Below are positions 40,799-50,420 of a stretch of DNA of 64,000 nt, piece by piece. Below the pieces are notes generated by a model. That model saw only the letters and a program-made list of their open reading frames with translations, was not told where the DNA came from and did not search any database. Source of the stretch: Shimia sediminis. GTDB lineage: Bacteria; Pseudomonadota; Alphaproteobacteria; Rhodobacterales; Rhodobacteraceae. The stretch is taken from assembly GCF_003990645.1 (NCBI RefSeq), contig NZ_RYZK01000002.1, positions 310,001-374,000 on the forward strand. The letters are read 5' to 3'. A program made the position numbers and the translations under genes. The number at the start of each line of letters is the position of its first letter. Position 1 is the first letter of the stretch.

Positions 40799-42709
40799 CT
40801 ATCCCCTTGGGGAATACCAGATTGGCGAGGTATACGCGCGATCCTGCTGCGTGGCTGGCACTCCCTCGGGCAGCTCGACCCCAAAGAATGCGGCGTCATA
40901 TGTCGTCCACCGGGGTGTCGGGATCTCCAGAACACGCACATAGTAGAAGGCCCGCTCGGCAGGATCAAAGTCGGGATCCTCCCAATGCGCCATAAATTGA
41001 ACGTCCCCAATGTCATTGGTGTATTTGGCGCTGGCTATGTCGACAGTGTTCCCAACAGGTCCGTCGCAACGCTGCTCAACGATTTTCCGGTCATCCGAGC
41101 AGGCAACATCGACAACAACCTCCTGCAATTCACCCGCTGCATCGAGCCACCCTTTGACAACTTGAATACGGTCGAGATTGGCCCCATCCGGATCACGCAA
41201 CGCGCGGATCATCAGACGCGGCGCTGCACCCTCGGAATGGGCCCGCATATCGCCCCCCATGGGAACGCCTCTTGCATAGCCGTTCTGCGCAAAATCCGGA
41301 CGCAGCACGTCATCAGCCTCAAAATCCCAACCGGCGAAAACCCGTACCGTGATCCTGCTCCCGGTTGTCGCGTAAGTCTCTTTTTGACGCATGGCGTCGA
41401 AAATGCCCTTGCGCGTGTTTTCGCGGGCCCAGACACCCTGCAGGCCAGAGGCGAGCGTTTCAAACTCGTATGTCCCGGTGCCCGTATCCTGCGGATCAGG
41501 AACGATCTGGTCGTCAAAGCGGTTGTCCGAAGGCTCCATCAGCGCCACTTTGCCAAAGTTGTTGTCTTCCCGACTGGTCGCCAGCCCTGTGTGACTGTCC
41601 GTGGCCCCCACCAGGCCGAAATTAAACGGGTTCACACCAAGATCCTGTTCCAATTGCAGGCCCAGTTTCAAAGCACTTCTTGCGTATTCGTTGGGCAGCA
41701 TCTCGGGGGTCTTGGCTTCGCCGTTCCAGTTGCCACCATCCCAGGTTCCATAATCGGCAAAGTCATCGTCCGGAGACAGCAGCGGATGCGCCTCGCCGTC
41801 GCCCTTCATCTGGGTGACTTCGTAAAGCGGTTCGTACCGCGATCGGCGCTCGGCATAGTCCGCATCCATGGGCTCACCGGACAGGGTCTCGACCGAGAAC
41901 ATCACGCCATTGGATATGTTCCCGTTGTGTGGAATGGCCAACATGCGCCCGCCGGTTTCGGTCTCGTAGGTTTCCATCCAGGACCACAGGTCCTCTGGAT
42001 CCGCTGAATCCGACGCGCGGAAAGGCAGGTACCGGTTGGCTTTTTCGGCACCATCCCGATAGACGACAACCCGGTGCAAATTGTTCCCTGCAGGCGCAGA
42101 GGACCATTCGTAGCCGATAAAAGCAGTAAAGGCCCCGGGATCATTGTACGCATCTGCGTAGGCCGTGATCTCTTCCCAAATTGGGCGGCTGATTTCAGGG
42201 TCATCCAAAGGATCCTGACCAAGCACGATGACATTGAGCCCCCAGTTCTCGAACGCCCCGTAAATGTCCCCTTTCTCAAAAAGCTCATAGGTTCTGCGCC
42301 CAACCTCGGTCCCGAGCAGCCGCGGGTCAGCGCGTTCAATCATCTGTGCGACCCCAAGACTTTCGGCATGGTCCGCAACGACCAGCCAATCCAATGGCCT
42401 GACAAGCCGGGCGCGCACTCCGAAACTGGCGGTCACCTCTTCGCCACGTGCAAAGCGGTAGGCATCCGACGGGTCTAGCCGGGCTCCAACAAGCCCCGCA
42501 TCCCAAGAGTAAGACGTGTGAAGATGGCTATCGCCCCAAAACACCCGGTTTGGAAAGTCCTGCCCAACAAAGGGAGAGTACTCGCCTTTAGTTGGGGGCA
42601 GATTCTCGGAAGACACCGCAAAATCGGTGCCGAGGGCACTGTTTTCCTGGGCCATGACCCCAGCAGTGCACAGAAGTAACATGCCTATCCCAGAAACAAC
42701 TGTCTTCAT
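40799..42709 (-). CDS. Exported DUF3604 family protein
   Basis: A 636-residue protein starting at ATG 42709, with a signal peptide (SGIGMLLLCTAGVMAQ). The DUF3604 pattern includes NRVFWGDSHLHTSYSWDAG near the start, DWLVVADHAESLG, FIGYEWSSAPAGNNLHRVV, MLAIPHNGNISNG, FGLVGATDSHTGLA and YTSPIWYSPRG at the end. The His/Asp pairs resemble the metal ligands of PHP-type phosphoesterases, so a metal-dependent hydrolase in the periplasm is plausible; no activity is established to my knowledge. Full family length, no visible damage. The gap to 42946 contains its promoter side and a repeat operator of the next gene. Confidence 0.88.
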   Translation of the reverse strand: MKTVVSGIGMLLLCTAGVMAQENSALGTDFAVSSENLPPTKGEYSPFVGQDFPNRVFWGDSHLHTSYSWDAGLVGARLDPSDAYRFARGEEVTASFGVRARLVRPLDWLVVADHAESLGVAQMIERADPRLLGTEVGRRTYELFEKGDIYGAFENWGLNVIVLGQDPLDDPEISRPIWEEITAYADAYNDPGAFTAFIGYEWSSAPAGNNLHRVVVYRDGAEKANRYLPFRASDSADPEDLWSWMETYETETGGRMLAIPHNGNISNGVMFSVETLSGEPMDADYAERRSRYEPLYEVTQMKGDGEAHPLLSPDDDFADYGTWDGGNWNGEAKTPEMLPNEYARSALKLGLQLEQDLGVNPFNFGLVGATDSHTGLATSREDNNFGKVALMEPSDNRFDDQIVPDPQDTGTGTYEFETLASGLQGVWARENTRKGIFDAMRQKETYATTGSRITVRVFAGWDFEADDVLRPDFAQNGYARGVPMGGDMRAHSEGAAPRLMIRALRDPDGANLDRIQVVKGWLDAAGELQEVVVDVACSDDRKIVEQRCDGPVGNTVDIASAKYTNDIGDVQFMAHWEDPDFDPAERAFYYVRVLEIPTPRWTTYDAAFFGVELPEGVPATQQDRAYTSPIWYSPRG

Positions 42710-42902
42710 CAGAATTCTCCACACGTAAAAAGCGAAAGGTAATAGCGGCGATTCTATCACAACTGTTGGTTCAGGTCTTTGATGTGTATCACGCCGCTTT
42801 TTGGGGTAGGTCCGGGCAGGCCGCTCTCTAGAGCCCGGCATGGATCACCTAGCCCGCAGGCCTGCGCGTTTCCCTTTTGTATTTTCAAAACCTCCCCCTA
42901 TA

Positions 42903-42935
42903 TTTAACCAATACGTTAAACAGTGTGTTAAACAG
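42903..42935. promoter_or_regulatory. Candidate operator: TTTAAC-N6-GTTAAA plus direct GTTAAACAG repeats
   Basis: An inverted repeat at 42903-42920 and two copies of GTTAAACAG at 42915-42923 and 42927-42935 (12-bp period). They lie 12-44 bp before ATG 42947 and are suited for a repressor such as the TetR protein encoded two genes on. Confidence 0.5.
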
Positions 42936-42946
42936 AAAGGTCCCCC

Positions 42947-43252
42947 ATGCGCAGTATCACGATCACCTATGAGTACTCTGGTCAGGACGCGCCATGGCGC
43001 GCCGTGATCGACGCGTTCATTTCCGCCCTCGATTCCGATGACGGGATTCCCGGCACCTTCACCTATCAGGTCGCCGTCGCCGACAATGGCACCACCCGTA
43101 TCCACTGGGGCCGTTGGGACAGCGCCGAAACCCTCGCCCATGTCCAGGCGCAGGACTATTTCAAAACCTTCGCCGGTGCACTCAAGGGCATGGCGGGCGA
43201 TAGCCTCTCGCCTACCGGAACCGACGTGGTGACCCGCACGGCAAACTGGTAA
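42947..43252 (+). CDS. Hypothetical small protein, 101 residues (dimeric alpha-beta-barrel-like)
   Basis: AAAGG precedes ATG 42947. The sequence ITITYEYSGQDAPWRAVIDAFISALDSDDGI then FTYQVAVADNGTTRIHWGRWDSAETLAHVQAQDYFKTFAGALKG has the strand-helix rhythm of ABM/quinol-monooxygenase-like dimeric barrels, but I cannot assign a family with certainty. Operator-like repeats precede it and paired palindromes plus a TetR gene follow, so it is probably a regulated small enzyme or ligand-binding protein. Confidence 0.7.
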   Translation: MRSITITYEYSGQDAPWRAVIDAFISALDSDDGIPGTFTYQVAVADNGTTRIHWGRWDSAETLAHVQAQDYFKTFAGALKGMAGDSLSPTGTDVVTRTANW

Positions 43253-43290
43253 GGCTTCGTTAACCGGCGCGGTATCTGGATACCGCAAAA

Positions 43291-43336
43291 ATGTTGTACA
43301 ACTTGGGCAAACTGCCAAAAAAATGTTGTACAACAT
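43291..43336. promoter_or_regulatory. Two GTTGTACAAC palindromes, 32 bp centre to centre, upstream of the TetR gene
   Basis: GTTGTACAAC at 43293-43302 and again at 43325-43334, the second extended to ATGTTGTACAACAT (43323-43336). Both are preceded by AAAAAATG-like sequence. The spacing of 32 bp is three helical turns. They lie 87-132 bp before the TetR start, a typical autoregulatory arrangement. The rest of the gap 43253-43422 shows nothing definite. Confidence 0.75.
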
Positions 43337-43422
43337 GGTCAATTCACCACTTTTTAAGGTTTTCGCTGCGCTGCGGCATCGCGGCGCTTGATTGGAATCG
43401 ATGTCGGCCCTAACTCTTGGGC

Positions 43423-43974
43423 ATGACCACGACTCGCCTCTCTCCTGACAGCTGGATCGAAGCCGGCTTTGATGCGCTGATCGCGCAAGGACCTTCGGCC
43501 CTGAAGGCCGAGGCGCTGGCGCGTGGCCTGAAGACCACCAAAGGGTCTTTCTACTGGCACTTCAAAGACGTCCCCGCCTTTCACCAGGCCATGCTGACCC
43601 GCTGGGAAGAGGACAGCCGCAGCCGTTTCCAAAACGCGTTGACGGTTGACAATACGCCGGTGCAACGCCTGCGCCATGTCGCTCAAGTTGTTGAAAAAGA
43701 AGAAGACTCTGACAGCAAGCAGGCCCTGGAACCCGCCATTCGCGCCTGGGCGCGTGGCAACACCAAGGTCTCCGAAGCGGTAAAACGCGTCGATTCCCTG
43801 CGCATGGACGAGCTCAATCGCCTGCTGGATGAGCTGGGCCTGTCCAACCCGGAACTGTCCCGCATCATCTACGCCGCCAACCTCGGCATGGCCGAATTGT
43901 CCGGCCACGACGGGCAGGAAAACGACGAAGCGCTTGGCACTCTGGTCGATCTTGTTCTGGCGCTCTATGCTTAA
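43423..43974 (+). CDS. TetR-family transcriptional regulator
   Basis: A 183-residue regulator. Residues 7-52 carry the TetR DNA-binding domain (WIEAGFDALIAQGPSALKAEALARGLKTTKGSFYWHFKDV), with the helix-turn-helix ending in the usual SFYWHF. The C-terminal helices form the ligand/dimer domain with no recognisable ligand class. The start ATG 43423 lacks a clear ribosome site. Two strong palindromes lie upstream. The lipoprotein gene follows with overlap or a few bases' gap, so they are likely co-transcribed. Confidence 0.9.
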   Translation: MTTTRLSPDSWIEAGFDALIAQGPSALKAEALARGLKTTKGSFYWHFKDVPAFHQAMLTRWEEDSRSRFQNALTVDNTPVQRLRHVAQVVEKEEDSDSKQALEPAIRAWARGNTKVSEAVKRVDSLRMDELNRLLDELGLSNPELSRIIYAANLGMAELSGHDGQENDEALGTLVDLVLALYA

Positions 43975-43978
43975 CGTC

Positions 43979-44380
43979 ATGAGATTCTTGGTATTTTCCC
44001 TGATCGCAGCGCTCACGCTCGTGGCCTGTAAAAAGGATGAAACCGTGGCAGGCTACGACGGCGGCAAAACCTGGCACCTGACCGAGCTGGACGGCGCCCC
44101 CTATGGCGCGCGCGCAACATTGACGTTTGGCGAGGATGGCAAAGTCACGGGCAAGGCGCCGTGCAACACGTATTTTAATTCACAAACAATGCCTTACCCA
44201 TGGATCGGCTTTGAGGCGATTGGCAGCACACGCATGGCTTGCCCTGATCTTGAACAAGAGACAGCGTTCTTCAACGCCCTGATCGAGATGACCCAGGCCG
44301 AGGTATCCGGGGATGTCATGTTGCTGAGCAACGACGCCGGGCGCGAGATGCTGTTCAAGGCCGGGTCAGACGACGGCTGA
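43979..44380 (+). CDS. META-domain lipoprotein (HslJ-like)
   Basis: A 133-residue protein with a short lipoprotein signal ([17 protein letters not shown], lipobox LVAC). The mature part matches the META domain: [35 protein letters not shown], then [19 protein letters not shown] and [16 protein letters not shown]/HslJ proteins are small envelope proteins linked in E. coli to novobiocin and heat response. ATG 43967, overlapping the TetR stop, is an alternative start. The 3' end overlaps recO by 26 bp on the other strand. Confidence 0.82.
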   Translation: MRFLVFSLIAALTLVACKKDETVAGYDGGKTWHLTELDGAPYGARATLTFGEDGKVTGKAPCNTYFNSQTMPYPWIGFEAIGSTRMACPDLEQETAFFNALIEMTQAEVSGDVMLLSNDAGREMLFKAGSDDG

Positions 44381-45086
44381 ACAGATCAATCCACCGCCCC
44401 CGTGCCTCTGGCAAAGCTCTGTTCCCCAAGGCGGGCGCCAGCCGGTTTTCCATGAAGTATCCCGTTGTTTTCAAAGCTAAAAACACCTCATCATCAGGGG
44501 CTTCGCCCTGTCCCTTCAGGCAGGGCGGCAAGGGCAAAAGACGATCCGCCCAGTCACCTGCCCCGGCCTCCGACACCGCCCGACCACTGCGCGGCGAGAC
44601 ATAGATCAACCCGTCCTGTCCGCCCGTCACGGCACAGGACGTCAGGTCCAGACCGAACCCCAACTCTTCCAACAACGCCAGTTCCCAGCGCAGGTACGCC
44701 AGGGGCCAGATTTCATTTTGCCCAAGTAAATCAAGCAGTTGCTCGCTACGTTGGTAGAGCGCGGGATGGGCTTCTCTTTCTGGCAGGGCAAATCCCAAGA
44801 GCGCGGTCACCGCGTTGAGTCCGGCCAGGGCGAACCGGTCCGACAGCGCCAGCGCGCGGCTGCGCACGGGTTCAACGGCAAAGCTGCCAATGTGCTCTTC
44901 GAGCCGCGCACGCCAGGTCACGTCCACTTGCCCCCCAGGCTGCAGGATCGGCGTCATCTTGCGACTGATCCCGCCACGGACAACGCCCGCATGACGGCCG
45001 TGCTCAGGCGTGAAAACCTCAAGAATCACAGAGGTTTCCCCATGTTTTCGTGTGCTGAGCACAATGCCCTGATCTCGCCAATCCAT
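44355..45086 (-). CDS. recO: DNA repair protein RecO
   Basis: A 243-residue protein. The N-terminal OB-fold is visible as [39 protein letters not shown]. The C-terminal helical domain is [14 protein letters not shown] through [17 protein letters not shown]-like sequence with the expected CAVTGG zinc-region remnant (a single Cys, as in other alphaproteobacteria). RecO loads RecA with RecF and RecR during gap repair. ATG 45086 starts directly at the OB-fold. It is the last gene of the long minus-strand operon, 101 bp after the DUF1491 gene. Confidence 0.93.
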   Translation of the reverse strand: MDWRDQGIVLSTRKHGETSVILEVFTPEHGRHAGVVRGGISRKMTPILQPGGQVDVTWRARLEEHIGSFAVEPVRSRALALSDRFALAGLNAVTALLGFALPEREAHPALYQRSEQLLDLLGQNEIWPLAYLRWELALLEELGFGLDLTSCAVTGGQDGLIYVSPRSGRAVSEAGAGDWADRLLPLPPCLKGQGEAPDDEVFLALKTTGYFMENRLAPALGNRALPEARGRWIDLFSRRLTRP

Positions 45087-45187
45087 GGCGCAGAGACTAG
45101 AGGGTTTCTCGTCATTGCCAAGGGCTGCACCTGCGGAAAACATGGATGCCTCCGGCGGGAGTATTTCTGGCAATTCGAAGCCGGGGG

Positions 45188-45520
45188 TCAGTCAGACAGC
45201 CCGGGTTCATCCAGAAGGTGGCGGCCCTGGCGATCCTCGACTTCGATGACCCAAAGGTCGGGATCAAAGCTGCGTTGCTTGGCCAGTGCAGCGTCAACGT
45301 CCGGTTCGGCGCCCTCGGCCAGTGTCACCCATGTGCGTTCGCCGCTCATTAGGTCAAAACTGCGTTGAAAAGCAATGGCTTGGCCGTCCAGCGTGGCGAG
45401 CTTTACCAACACCGCACCGGCTGTGTCGTCGCCATGGGCCACCACATAGGCCGGAATTCCGGCAAGCTCGAGGCGCGCCATATAGGCCTGCACCCAGAAC
45501 TTTGCCGTGAGCCGGATCAT
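45188..45520 (-). CDS. DUF1491 family protein
   Basis: A 110-residue protein with the DUF1491 pattern: [57 protein letters not shown] and a C-terminal [23 protein letters not shown]. The family is common next to era/recO in alphaproteobacteria; its function is unknown. It overlaps era by 4 bp, so translation is coupled. Confidence 0.88.
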   Translation of the reverse strand: MIRLTAKFWVQAYMARLELAGIPAYVVAHGDDTAGAVLVKLATLDGQAIAFQRSFDLMSGERTWVTLAEGAEPDVDAALAKQRSFDPDLWVIEVEDRQGRHLLDEPGLSD

Positions 45521-46425
45521 TTGTTTCCGTCGCGAAAGTCGAGCCCCATTTCCGAGTAGCGCTCTTTTTCTTCCAGCCAGTTGGGACGCACCTTGATCTG
45601 GATAAACAGGTGCACACGGCGCCCCAGGAATTCTTCGAGTTCCTCACGCGCCGCCTTGGACACGGCCTTGATCGTCTCGCCCTTGTTGCCCAGAACGATG
45701 CCCTTGTGCCCGTCGCGCATAACATAGACCAGCTGGTCGATGCGGGCCGAGCCGTCTTTGCGCTCTTCCCAGTTTTCGGTTTCCACGGTCAGCTGATAAG
45801 GCAGCTCCTGATGCAGGCGCAGGGTCAGCTTTTCGCGGGTCATCTCAGCCGCGATCATGCGCATCGGCAGGTCGGCAATCTGGTCTTCGGGGTAGAGCCA
45901 CGGACCTTCGGGCAGCTCGTCCGCCAACCACTGCTTGAGGTGATCCGCTCCGTGCCCCTTTTCCGCCGAAATCATAAAGGTTTCCACAAACGGAAAGGCG
46001 TCATTGAGTTTTTTCGACAGGCCCAAGAGCACTTCGGATTTCACCTTGTCGATCTTGTTGATCGCCAGGGCAATCTTGCGGCCCTTGCCGATGTCTTCCA
46101 GCCCTTCAAGGATACGCTCAACGCCCTCGGTCACGCCACGGTGGGCTTCGACCAGCAACACGATGATGTCGGCATCCGCTGCCCCGCCCCAGGCCGCCGC
46201 CACCATGGCGCGGTCCAGCCGGCGCCGCGGTCGGAACAGGCCCGGCGTGTCGACAAAGACGATCTGACTGTCACCTTCCAGCGCCACGCCGCGAATGCGC
46301 GCGCGGGTGGTTTGCACCTTGTGTGTCACGATGGACACCTTGGCCCCCACCATGCGATTGGTCAGGGTCGATTTTCCTGCGTTTGGCTCTCCGATCAGGG
46401 CAACAAATCCGGCGCGGCTGGTCAT
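45517..46425 (-). CDS. era: GTPase Era
   Basis: A 302-residue ribosome-assembly GTPase. G-motifs: G1 GEPNAGKSTL, G2 region around VQTTR, G3 DTPGL, G4 NKID and G5 ISAEKGHG, followed by the KH domain with VMRDGHKGIVLGNKGETIKAVSKAARE. Era binds the 3' end of 16S rRNA during 30S maturation. It overlaps the DMT transporter gene upstream by 4 bp and DUF1491 downstream by 4 bp. Confidence 0.96.
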   Translation of the reverse strand: MTSRAGFVALIGEPNAGKSTLTNRMVGAKVSIVTHKVQTTRARIRGVALEGDSQIVFVDTPGLFRPRRRLDRAMVAAAWGGAADADIIVLLVEAHRGVTEGVERILEGLEDIGKGRKIALAINKIDKVKSEVLLGLSKKLNDAFPFVETFMISAEKGHGADHLKQWLADELPEGPWLYPEDQIADLPMRMIAAEMTREKLTLRLHQELPYQLTVETENWEERKDGSARIDQLVYVMRDGHKGIVLGNKGETIKAVSKAAREELEEFLGRRVHLFIQIKVRPNWLEEKERYSEMGLDFRDGNK

Positions 46426-47348
46426 TGGGTATCCTTTGGCTCTGCAAGCGCTTGCTCTACAGGAGTTTCCGCCTTTGGACCAGACGGGATTTTGCCGCCC
46501 GAGCGCATCAGGGCATAAAGCCCGCTCGCCACGATCAGCACAGCCCCGGCAAGCGTCAGCCAGTCGGGGCGCTCGTCAAACCACACCACGGCAAATCCCA
46601 GCGCGAACAACAGGCGCGAGTATCGAAACGGCGTGACAACAGCAATGTCACCGGTGCGCATGGCGACGGTCAGCGCATTGTAGGCGACGACCCCAACAAG
46701 CGCTGCGACAGCCACTGCGCCCATCGGCTGCCAGCCGGGAAACTGAGTGGGTGTGCCGTAAAAGGGCATCAATACAAGCCCCGCCAGGACCAACACCATG
46801 AACCCCAGCGTGCCCAGCTGCCGCCCGGACATGGTCTTGGGGCTGATACTGGTGGCAAGGTCACGTCCGGCAAATCCCAGCGTGGCCAGGACGGCAAAGA
46901 TCGAAGTGGCCTCAAAGCTTGCAGGCGTTGGGCGCAGGATCAGCAGGACGCCCAGAAATCCAACCGACATGGCGATCCAGCGTCGCGGCCCGACCCGTGC
47001 GCCAAGGAACAGAACAGCGCCAAGCGTGACAACAAGCGGCGCGGATTGCAGGATGGCCGAGGTCGAAGACAGTGGCGTGAACGCCAATGCCAGCGCAAAG
47101 AACAACCGGCCGCCCAGCTCGAATGCCGATCGCAGAAACATCGGGCCTGTCAGGATCGCCGGGTGAAAGACCGCTTCGCCTGCCTTGACGGACAGCGCGA
47201 CAAACACCGCCAAGCCGATCGCGCCGAACAGTGTCACTGCCACACTCACCGGCATCGCGGCGGTTGCGGATTTAAAGAACGCATCCTCGATCGCAAAGGC
47301 CGCCATGGCCAGAACCATCGCCAGACTGCCACGCAGATTGTCGGACAT
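46422..47348 (-). CDS. DMT/EamA-family transporter
   Basis: A 308-residue membrane protein with ten predicted helices in two EamA repeats (about 1-145 and 150-290); DRLLF-like RYSRLLFALGFAVVWFDERP and FVVV loops are typical. Substrates of the family range from amino acids to riboflavin; none can be inferred here. ATG 47348 is used because it starts right at the first helix. It is inserted between rnc and era and is not part of the usual core of this operon. Confidence 0.88.
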   Translation of the reverse strand: MSDNLRGSLAMVLAMAAFAIEDAFFKSATAAMPVSVAVTLFGAIGLAVFVALSVKAGEAVFHPAILTGPMFLRSAFELGGRLFFALALAFTPLSSTSAILQSAPLVVTLGAVLFLGARVGPRRWIAMSVGFLGVLLILRPTPASFEATSIFAVLATLGFAGRDLATSISPKTMSGRQLGTLGFMVLVLAGLVLMPFYGTPTQFPGWQPMGAVAVAALVGVVAYNALTVAMRTGDIAVVTPFRYSRLLFALGFAVVWFDERPDWLTLAGAVLIVASGLYALMRSGGKIPSGPKAETPVEQALAEPKDTQ

Positions 47349-47355
47349 CAGGGGA

Positions 47356-48036
47356 TCAGCCTTCGAGCCGCGCCAAGAGCGCTTTGGCAGCGGCCTGCTC
47401 GGCCTTGCGTTTGGAATTGTCAGTGGCTTCAGCCGCCTCGCCGCTTTCAAGCCGGGCCGCCACGGTAAAGACCGGCGCGTGATCCGGGCCACTGCGAGAC
47501 ATCACATCATAGCTCGGCGGCTTTTGCCCCCGTGCCTGTGCCCATTCCTGCAACGAGGTTTTTGGATCACGCGCATCGGCCTCGACCTGATGCACGCGGT
47601 CACCCCAAAGACGCACGACCATCTCTTTGGCCACGTCAAATCCCGCATCGAGATAGACGGCGGCAATCACCGCCTCCATGGCATCGCCCAGCAGCGCCTG
47701 CTTGCGACGGCCACCCGACATCATCTCGGAGCGCCCCAGTTTCAGCGCATCGCCCAGGTCAATCTGGCGGGCCACGTCGGCGCAGGCCTCTTTGCGGACC
47801 AGGGCATTGAAGCGCGGCGCCAGCTGGCCCTCGGTGGCCTTGCGGTCCTGCGCCAAAAGGGCTTCGGCCATGACCAACCCGAGAACACGGTCGCCCAGAA
47901 ACTCCAGCCGCTGGTTGTCGTCCCGTGTGGGCGACGACATCGACGAATGCGTCACCGCGCGCAGCAACAGCTCGGGCCGGGAGAACGTGTGCCCAATCCG
48001 CGCCTGCAGCGCCTTCAGTTCGGCTGATACCTTCAA
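47356..48036 (-). CDS. rnc: Ribonuclease III
   Basis: A 226-residue RNase III. The catalytic signature [20 protein letters not shown] is followed by the second acidic site [18 protein letters not shown]; the C-terminal dsRNA-binding domain spans about 155-224 ([29 protein letters not shown]... then [13 protein letters not shown]). It processes rRNA precursors and double-stranded RNA. It overlaps lepB by 4 bp. Confidence 0.96.
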   Translation of the reverse strand: MKVSAELKALQARIGHTFSRPELLLRAVTHSSMSSPTRDDNQRLEFLGDRVLGLVMAEALLAQDRKATEGQLAPRFNALVRKEACADVARQIDLGDALKLGRSEMMSGGRRKQALLGDAMEAVIAAVYLDAGFDVAKEMVVRLWGDRVHQVEADARDPKTSLQEWAQARGQKPPSYDVMSRSGPDHAPVFTVAARLESGEAAEATDNSKRKAEQAAAKALLARLEG

Positions 48037-48869
48037 TTCACCGCCTTAAAGAAGCGATCCCCGCGCCACGTCCAGAAAAAGAACATCGACCGGCCTGCGG
48101 ACGAGAACATGATGCGATCCGCGCGACCGATCAGGTTTTCGTACGGCACAAAGCCTACCCCGCGCGCCGCACGCGGCACCCGGCTGTCGACCGAGTTGTC
48201 GCGGTTGTCACCCATGAAAAAGTAATGCCCCGCCGGCACGGTGAAGACACCGGTGTTGTCCGACCGCTGCGGCCCGATATTCAGGATGCCGTGGCTCACA
48301 CCGCCCGGCAGTGTCTCGATCTGGCGCGACTTGACGCAAGAGCCGCCAATGCCGACAGGGCCGTTTTCACAGCGCGGGCTCAGGCGCTGTGGTCCCTGCG
48401 GTCCGGCAACCTCTTCAAAGACCCCGTCATCCTCCAGCTTTACCGGCTTGCCGTCGATATGCAGCACGCCCGCCTTCATCTGAACGGTTTCCCCCGGCAG
48501 CGCAATAAGCCGCTTGATGTAATCCAGCCCCGTCACCGGATGACGGAACACCACCACATCGCCGCGGTCCGGCTCACCCCCCCAGATCCGGTCATTGTCG
48601 CCCTTGAGGAACCCGCAGATATCCTCGGCGTCGATATCAATACCAAAACGCGGCATGCGGATCGACGGGCAGGAGGCATAGGAATAGCCATAGGTCATCT
48701 TGTTGACGAAGAGGAAATCCCCGATCAGCAGCGTATCCTTCATCGACCCAGACGGGATCCAAAAAGGCTGAAAGAACAGGGTGCGGAACACACCGGCAAT
48801 CAACAGCGCGTAGACAATGGTTTTGATGGTTTCAACAAAACCGTTTTGTTTCTTGGCTTCGGTCGCCAT
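48033..48869 (-). CDS. lepB: Signal peptidase I
   Basis: A 278-residue membrane-anchored protease. One N-terminal helix ([17 protein letters not shown]) precedes [11 protein letters not shown], with catalytic Ser42; the Lys of the dyad is in [13 protein letters not shown], and [11 protein letters not shown] is box E. It removes signal peptides from exported proteins in this window and elsewhere. It is longer than many alphaproteobacterial versions by an insert around residues 70-95. A 53-bp gap separates it from acpS. Confidence 0.95.
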   Translation of the reverse strand: MATEAKKQNGFVETIKTIVYALLIAGVFRTLFFQPFWIPSGSMKDTLLIGDFLFVNKMTYGYSYASCPSIRMPRFGIDIDAEDICGFLKGDNDRIWGGEPDRGDVVVFRHPVTGLDYIKRLIALPGETVQMKAGVLHIDGKPVKLEDDGVFEEVAGPQGPQRLSPRCENGPVGIGGSCVKSRQIETLPGGVSHGILNIGPQRSDNTGVFTVPAGHYFFMGDNRDNSVDSRVPRAARGVGFVPYENLIGRADRIMFSSAGRSMFFFWTWRGDRFFKAVN

Positions 48870-48922
48870 GTGCTCGGCCTCTTCGGGGTTATTTGGATGC
48901 GGGTTACATGCGGTGGTGCCGG

Positions 48923-49348
48923 TCAGGAGTCAAGCGACGACTCGGCGTCGGCAAGAGGCCGCGCTTCGATCACGACAAAGGCCTGTGCCCAGGGGTGGTC
49001 ATCCGTCAAAGTGACATGGATGATGGCCTCATGGCCTGCTGGTGTCATCTCTTGCAGGCGTTCCGCCGCCCAGCCCGTCACCTGCATCGTCGGCTGTCCG
49101 GATCGCAGATTGCTGACGGCCATGTCTTTCCAGCTGATGCCCATCGCCAATCCTGTGCCCAGCGCCTTGGAGCACGCCTCTTTCGCAGCCCAGCGTTTGG
49201 CATAAGTGCCAACGGTGTCGCGCCGCCGCTCGGCCTTGGCCTGTTCGATCTCGGTAAACACGCGATTGCGAAAGCGATCTCCGAACCGGTCCAGCGTGCC
49301 CGCGATCCGGTCGATGTTTGCAAGGTCCGTGCCGATGCCGAGGATCAT
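48923..49348 (-). CDS. acpS: Holo-[acyl-carrier-protein] synthase
   Basis: A 141-residue phosphopantetheinyl transferase. [14 protein letters not shown] opens the fold with the Mg-binding Asp, and [18 protein letters not shown] holds the CoA/metal Glu motif. It activates the acyl carrier protein for fatty-acid synthesis. It overlaps the upstream hypothetical gene by 4 bp. Confidence 0.95.
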   Translation of the reverse strand: MILGIGTDLANIDRIAGTLDRFGDRFRNRVFTEIEQAKAERRRDTVGTYAKRWAAKEACSKALGTGLAMGISWKDMAVSNLRSGQPTMQVTGWAAERLQEMTPAGHEAIIHVTLTDDHPWAQAFVVIEARPLADAESSLDS

Positions 49349-49797
49349 TTCAGCATCACCCCGATATGGCCGGTTGCCTGGTTCACAGAGAACACCAGAA
49401 CCGCCGGGAAGAAATCCGAGCTATCAGGATCGAACCGGCGGACATTCACACTAAAGACCAGCCCAACAGACGGATCATAGGTCGCCTGCAAGCCGGAGAA
49501 ATCCACGCCTGAAAATCCAACGCCTTCACTGATCGACACGGTGCGGCACTGACGGTCGCCCAACTCTCCGAAAGGCGGAGACACAACAAGGATGTGATAG
49601 GCACCAGCCGCAGGTTCAATCGTGTCCAACAACGCCAGGCGGACATCGCCTTTGGCAAAGGTGCGCGTGTTCTCTTCCCAGGGTTCCACAATGGCGTCTG
49701 CCCGCGCCTGCCATTCACAGGGCAACACCTGCTGCGCCAGACCTTGCGACGCCGCCAGCATCAAACCCGCCACCAAAGGGTATGTCACGCGCTTCAT
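49345..49797 (-). CDS. Hypothetical exported protein, 150 residues
   Basis: Signal peptide about 21 residues ([19 protein letters not shown]). The mature protein is a predicted beta-rich domain with two cysteines (VLPCEW and RQCRTV) that may form a disulphide, ending [15 protein letters not shown] recognise no family. It is translationally coupled to both neighbours (4-bp overlaps with acpS and the LysE gene), so it is expressed with the housekeeping operon. Confidence 0.8.
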   Translation of the reverse strand: MKRVTYPLVAGLMLAASQGLAQQVLPCEWQARADAIVEPWEENTRTFAKGDVRLALLDTIEPAAGAYHILVVSPPFGELGDRQCRTVSISEGVGFSGVDFSGLQATYDPSVGLVFSVNVRRFDPDSSDFFPAVLVFSVNQATGHIGVMLK

Positions 49798-50420
49798 TGC
49801 AACCTCGCGGTCAGGATCTTGAAGCTGGCAAAGCCGAAGAACCCGGCAAAGCCAAAGTCAAACCAGCGCTGTGCCCGTTGATAGGTGCGCACCATTCTTG
49901 CGGATGAAAACAGGAACGCATAGCCGATAAAGATCATGATCGAACCGGCATAGAGCAGCGCAAAGTAGGTGAACAAGGTGGCCGGGGTCGCTGTCGGCGG
50001 CGCAATGATCGCGTAAATCGAGCCCCAGCTCAGGATCGCCTTGGGGTTGGTCAGGTGGATCAAGGCCCCTTTGATAAACAACCGCCCATAACTGCCCCGG
50101 TGCGGGATACCCATGGTGCCGTTTCCGTCAGATGACAGCGCCCGTTTCAGCGCCTTGAGCGCCAGCCATCCCAAATAGGCCGCACCCGCGTAGCGAATGG
50201 TCTCGAACACCCAGGCATTGGCCAGCATGATTGCCGACAGACCCAGCGCCGCCGCGATGCCCCAACTGGCCGACCCGGCCAGAATACCCAGCGAAAACGC
50301 CAACGCCGAAGGGCGCCCCGCGCTCATCGCCGTACCGGCTATGCCCATCGTGGCCGGACCAGGCGAGCCGCCCGCCAGCATCCAGGCAAACCAGATGGCC
50401 ATGAACTCTGGCGTAATCAC
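49794..50420 (-). CDS. LysE/RhtB-family amino-acid exporter
   Basis: A 208-residue protein with six predicted helices. The family start is clear in [30 protein letters not shown], and [19 protein letters not shown] is the conserved Asn-Pro-Lys loop before helix four. It exports amino acids or related compounds. It sits between pdxJ and the hypothetical exported protein with 4-bp overlaps. Confidence 0.9.
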   Translation of the reverse strand: MITPEFMAIWFAWMLAGGSPGPATMGIAGTAMSAGRPSALAFSLGILAGSASWGIAAALGLSAIMLANAWVFETIRYAGAAYLGWLALKALKRALSSDGNGTMGIPHRGSYGRLFIKGALIHLTNPKAILSWGSIYAIIAPPTATPATLFTYFALLYAGSIMIFIGYAFLFSSARMVRTYQRAQRWFDFGFAGFFGFASFKILTARLQ

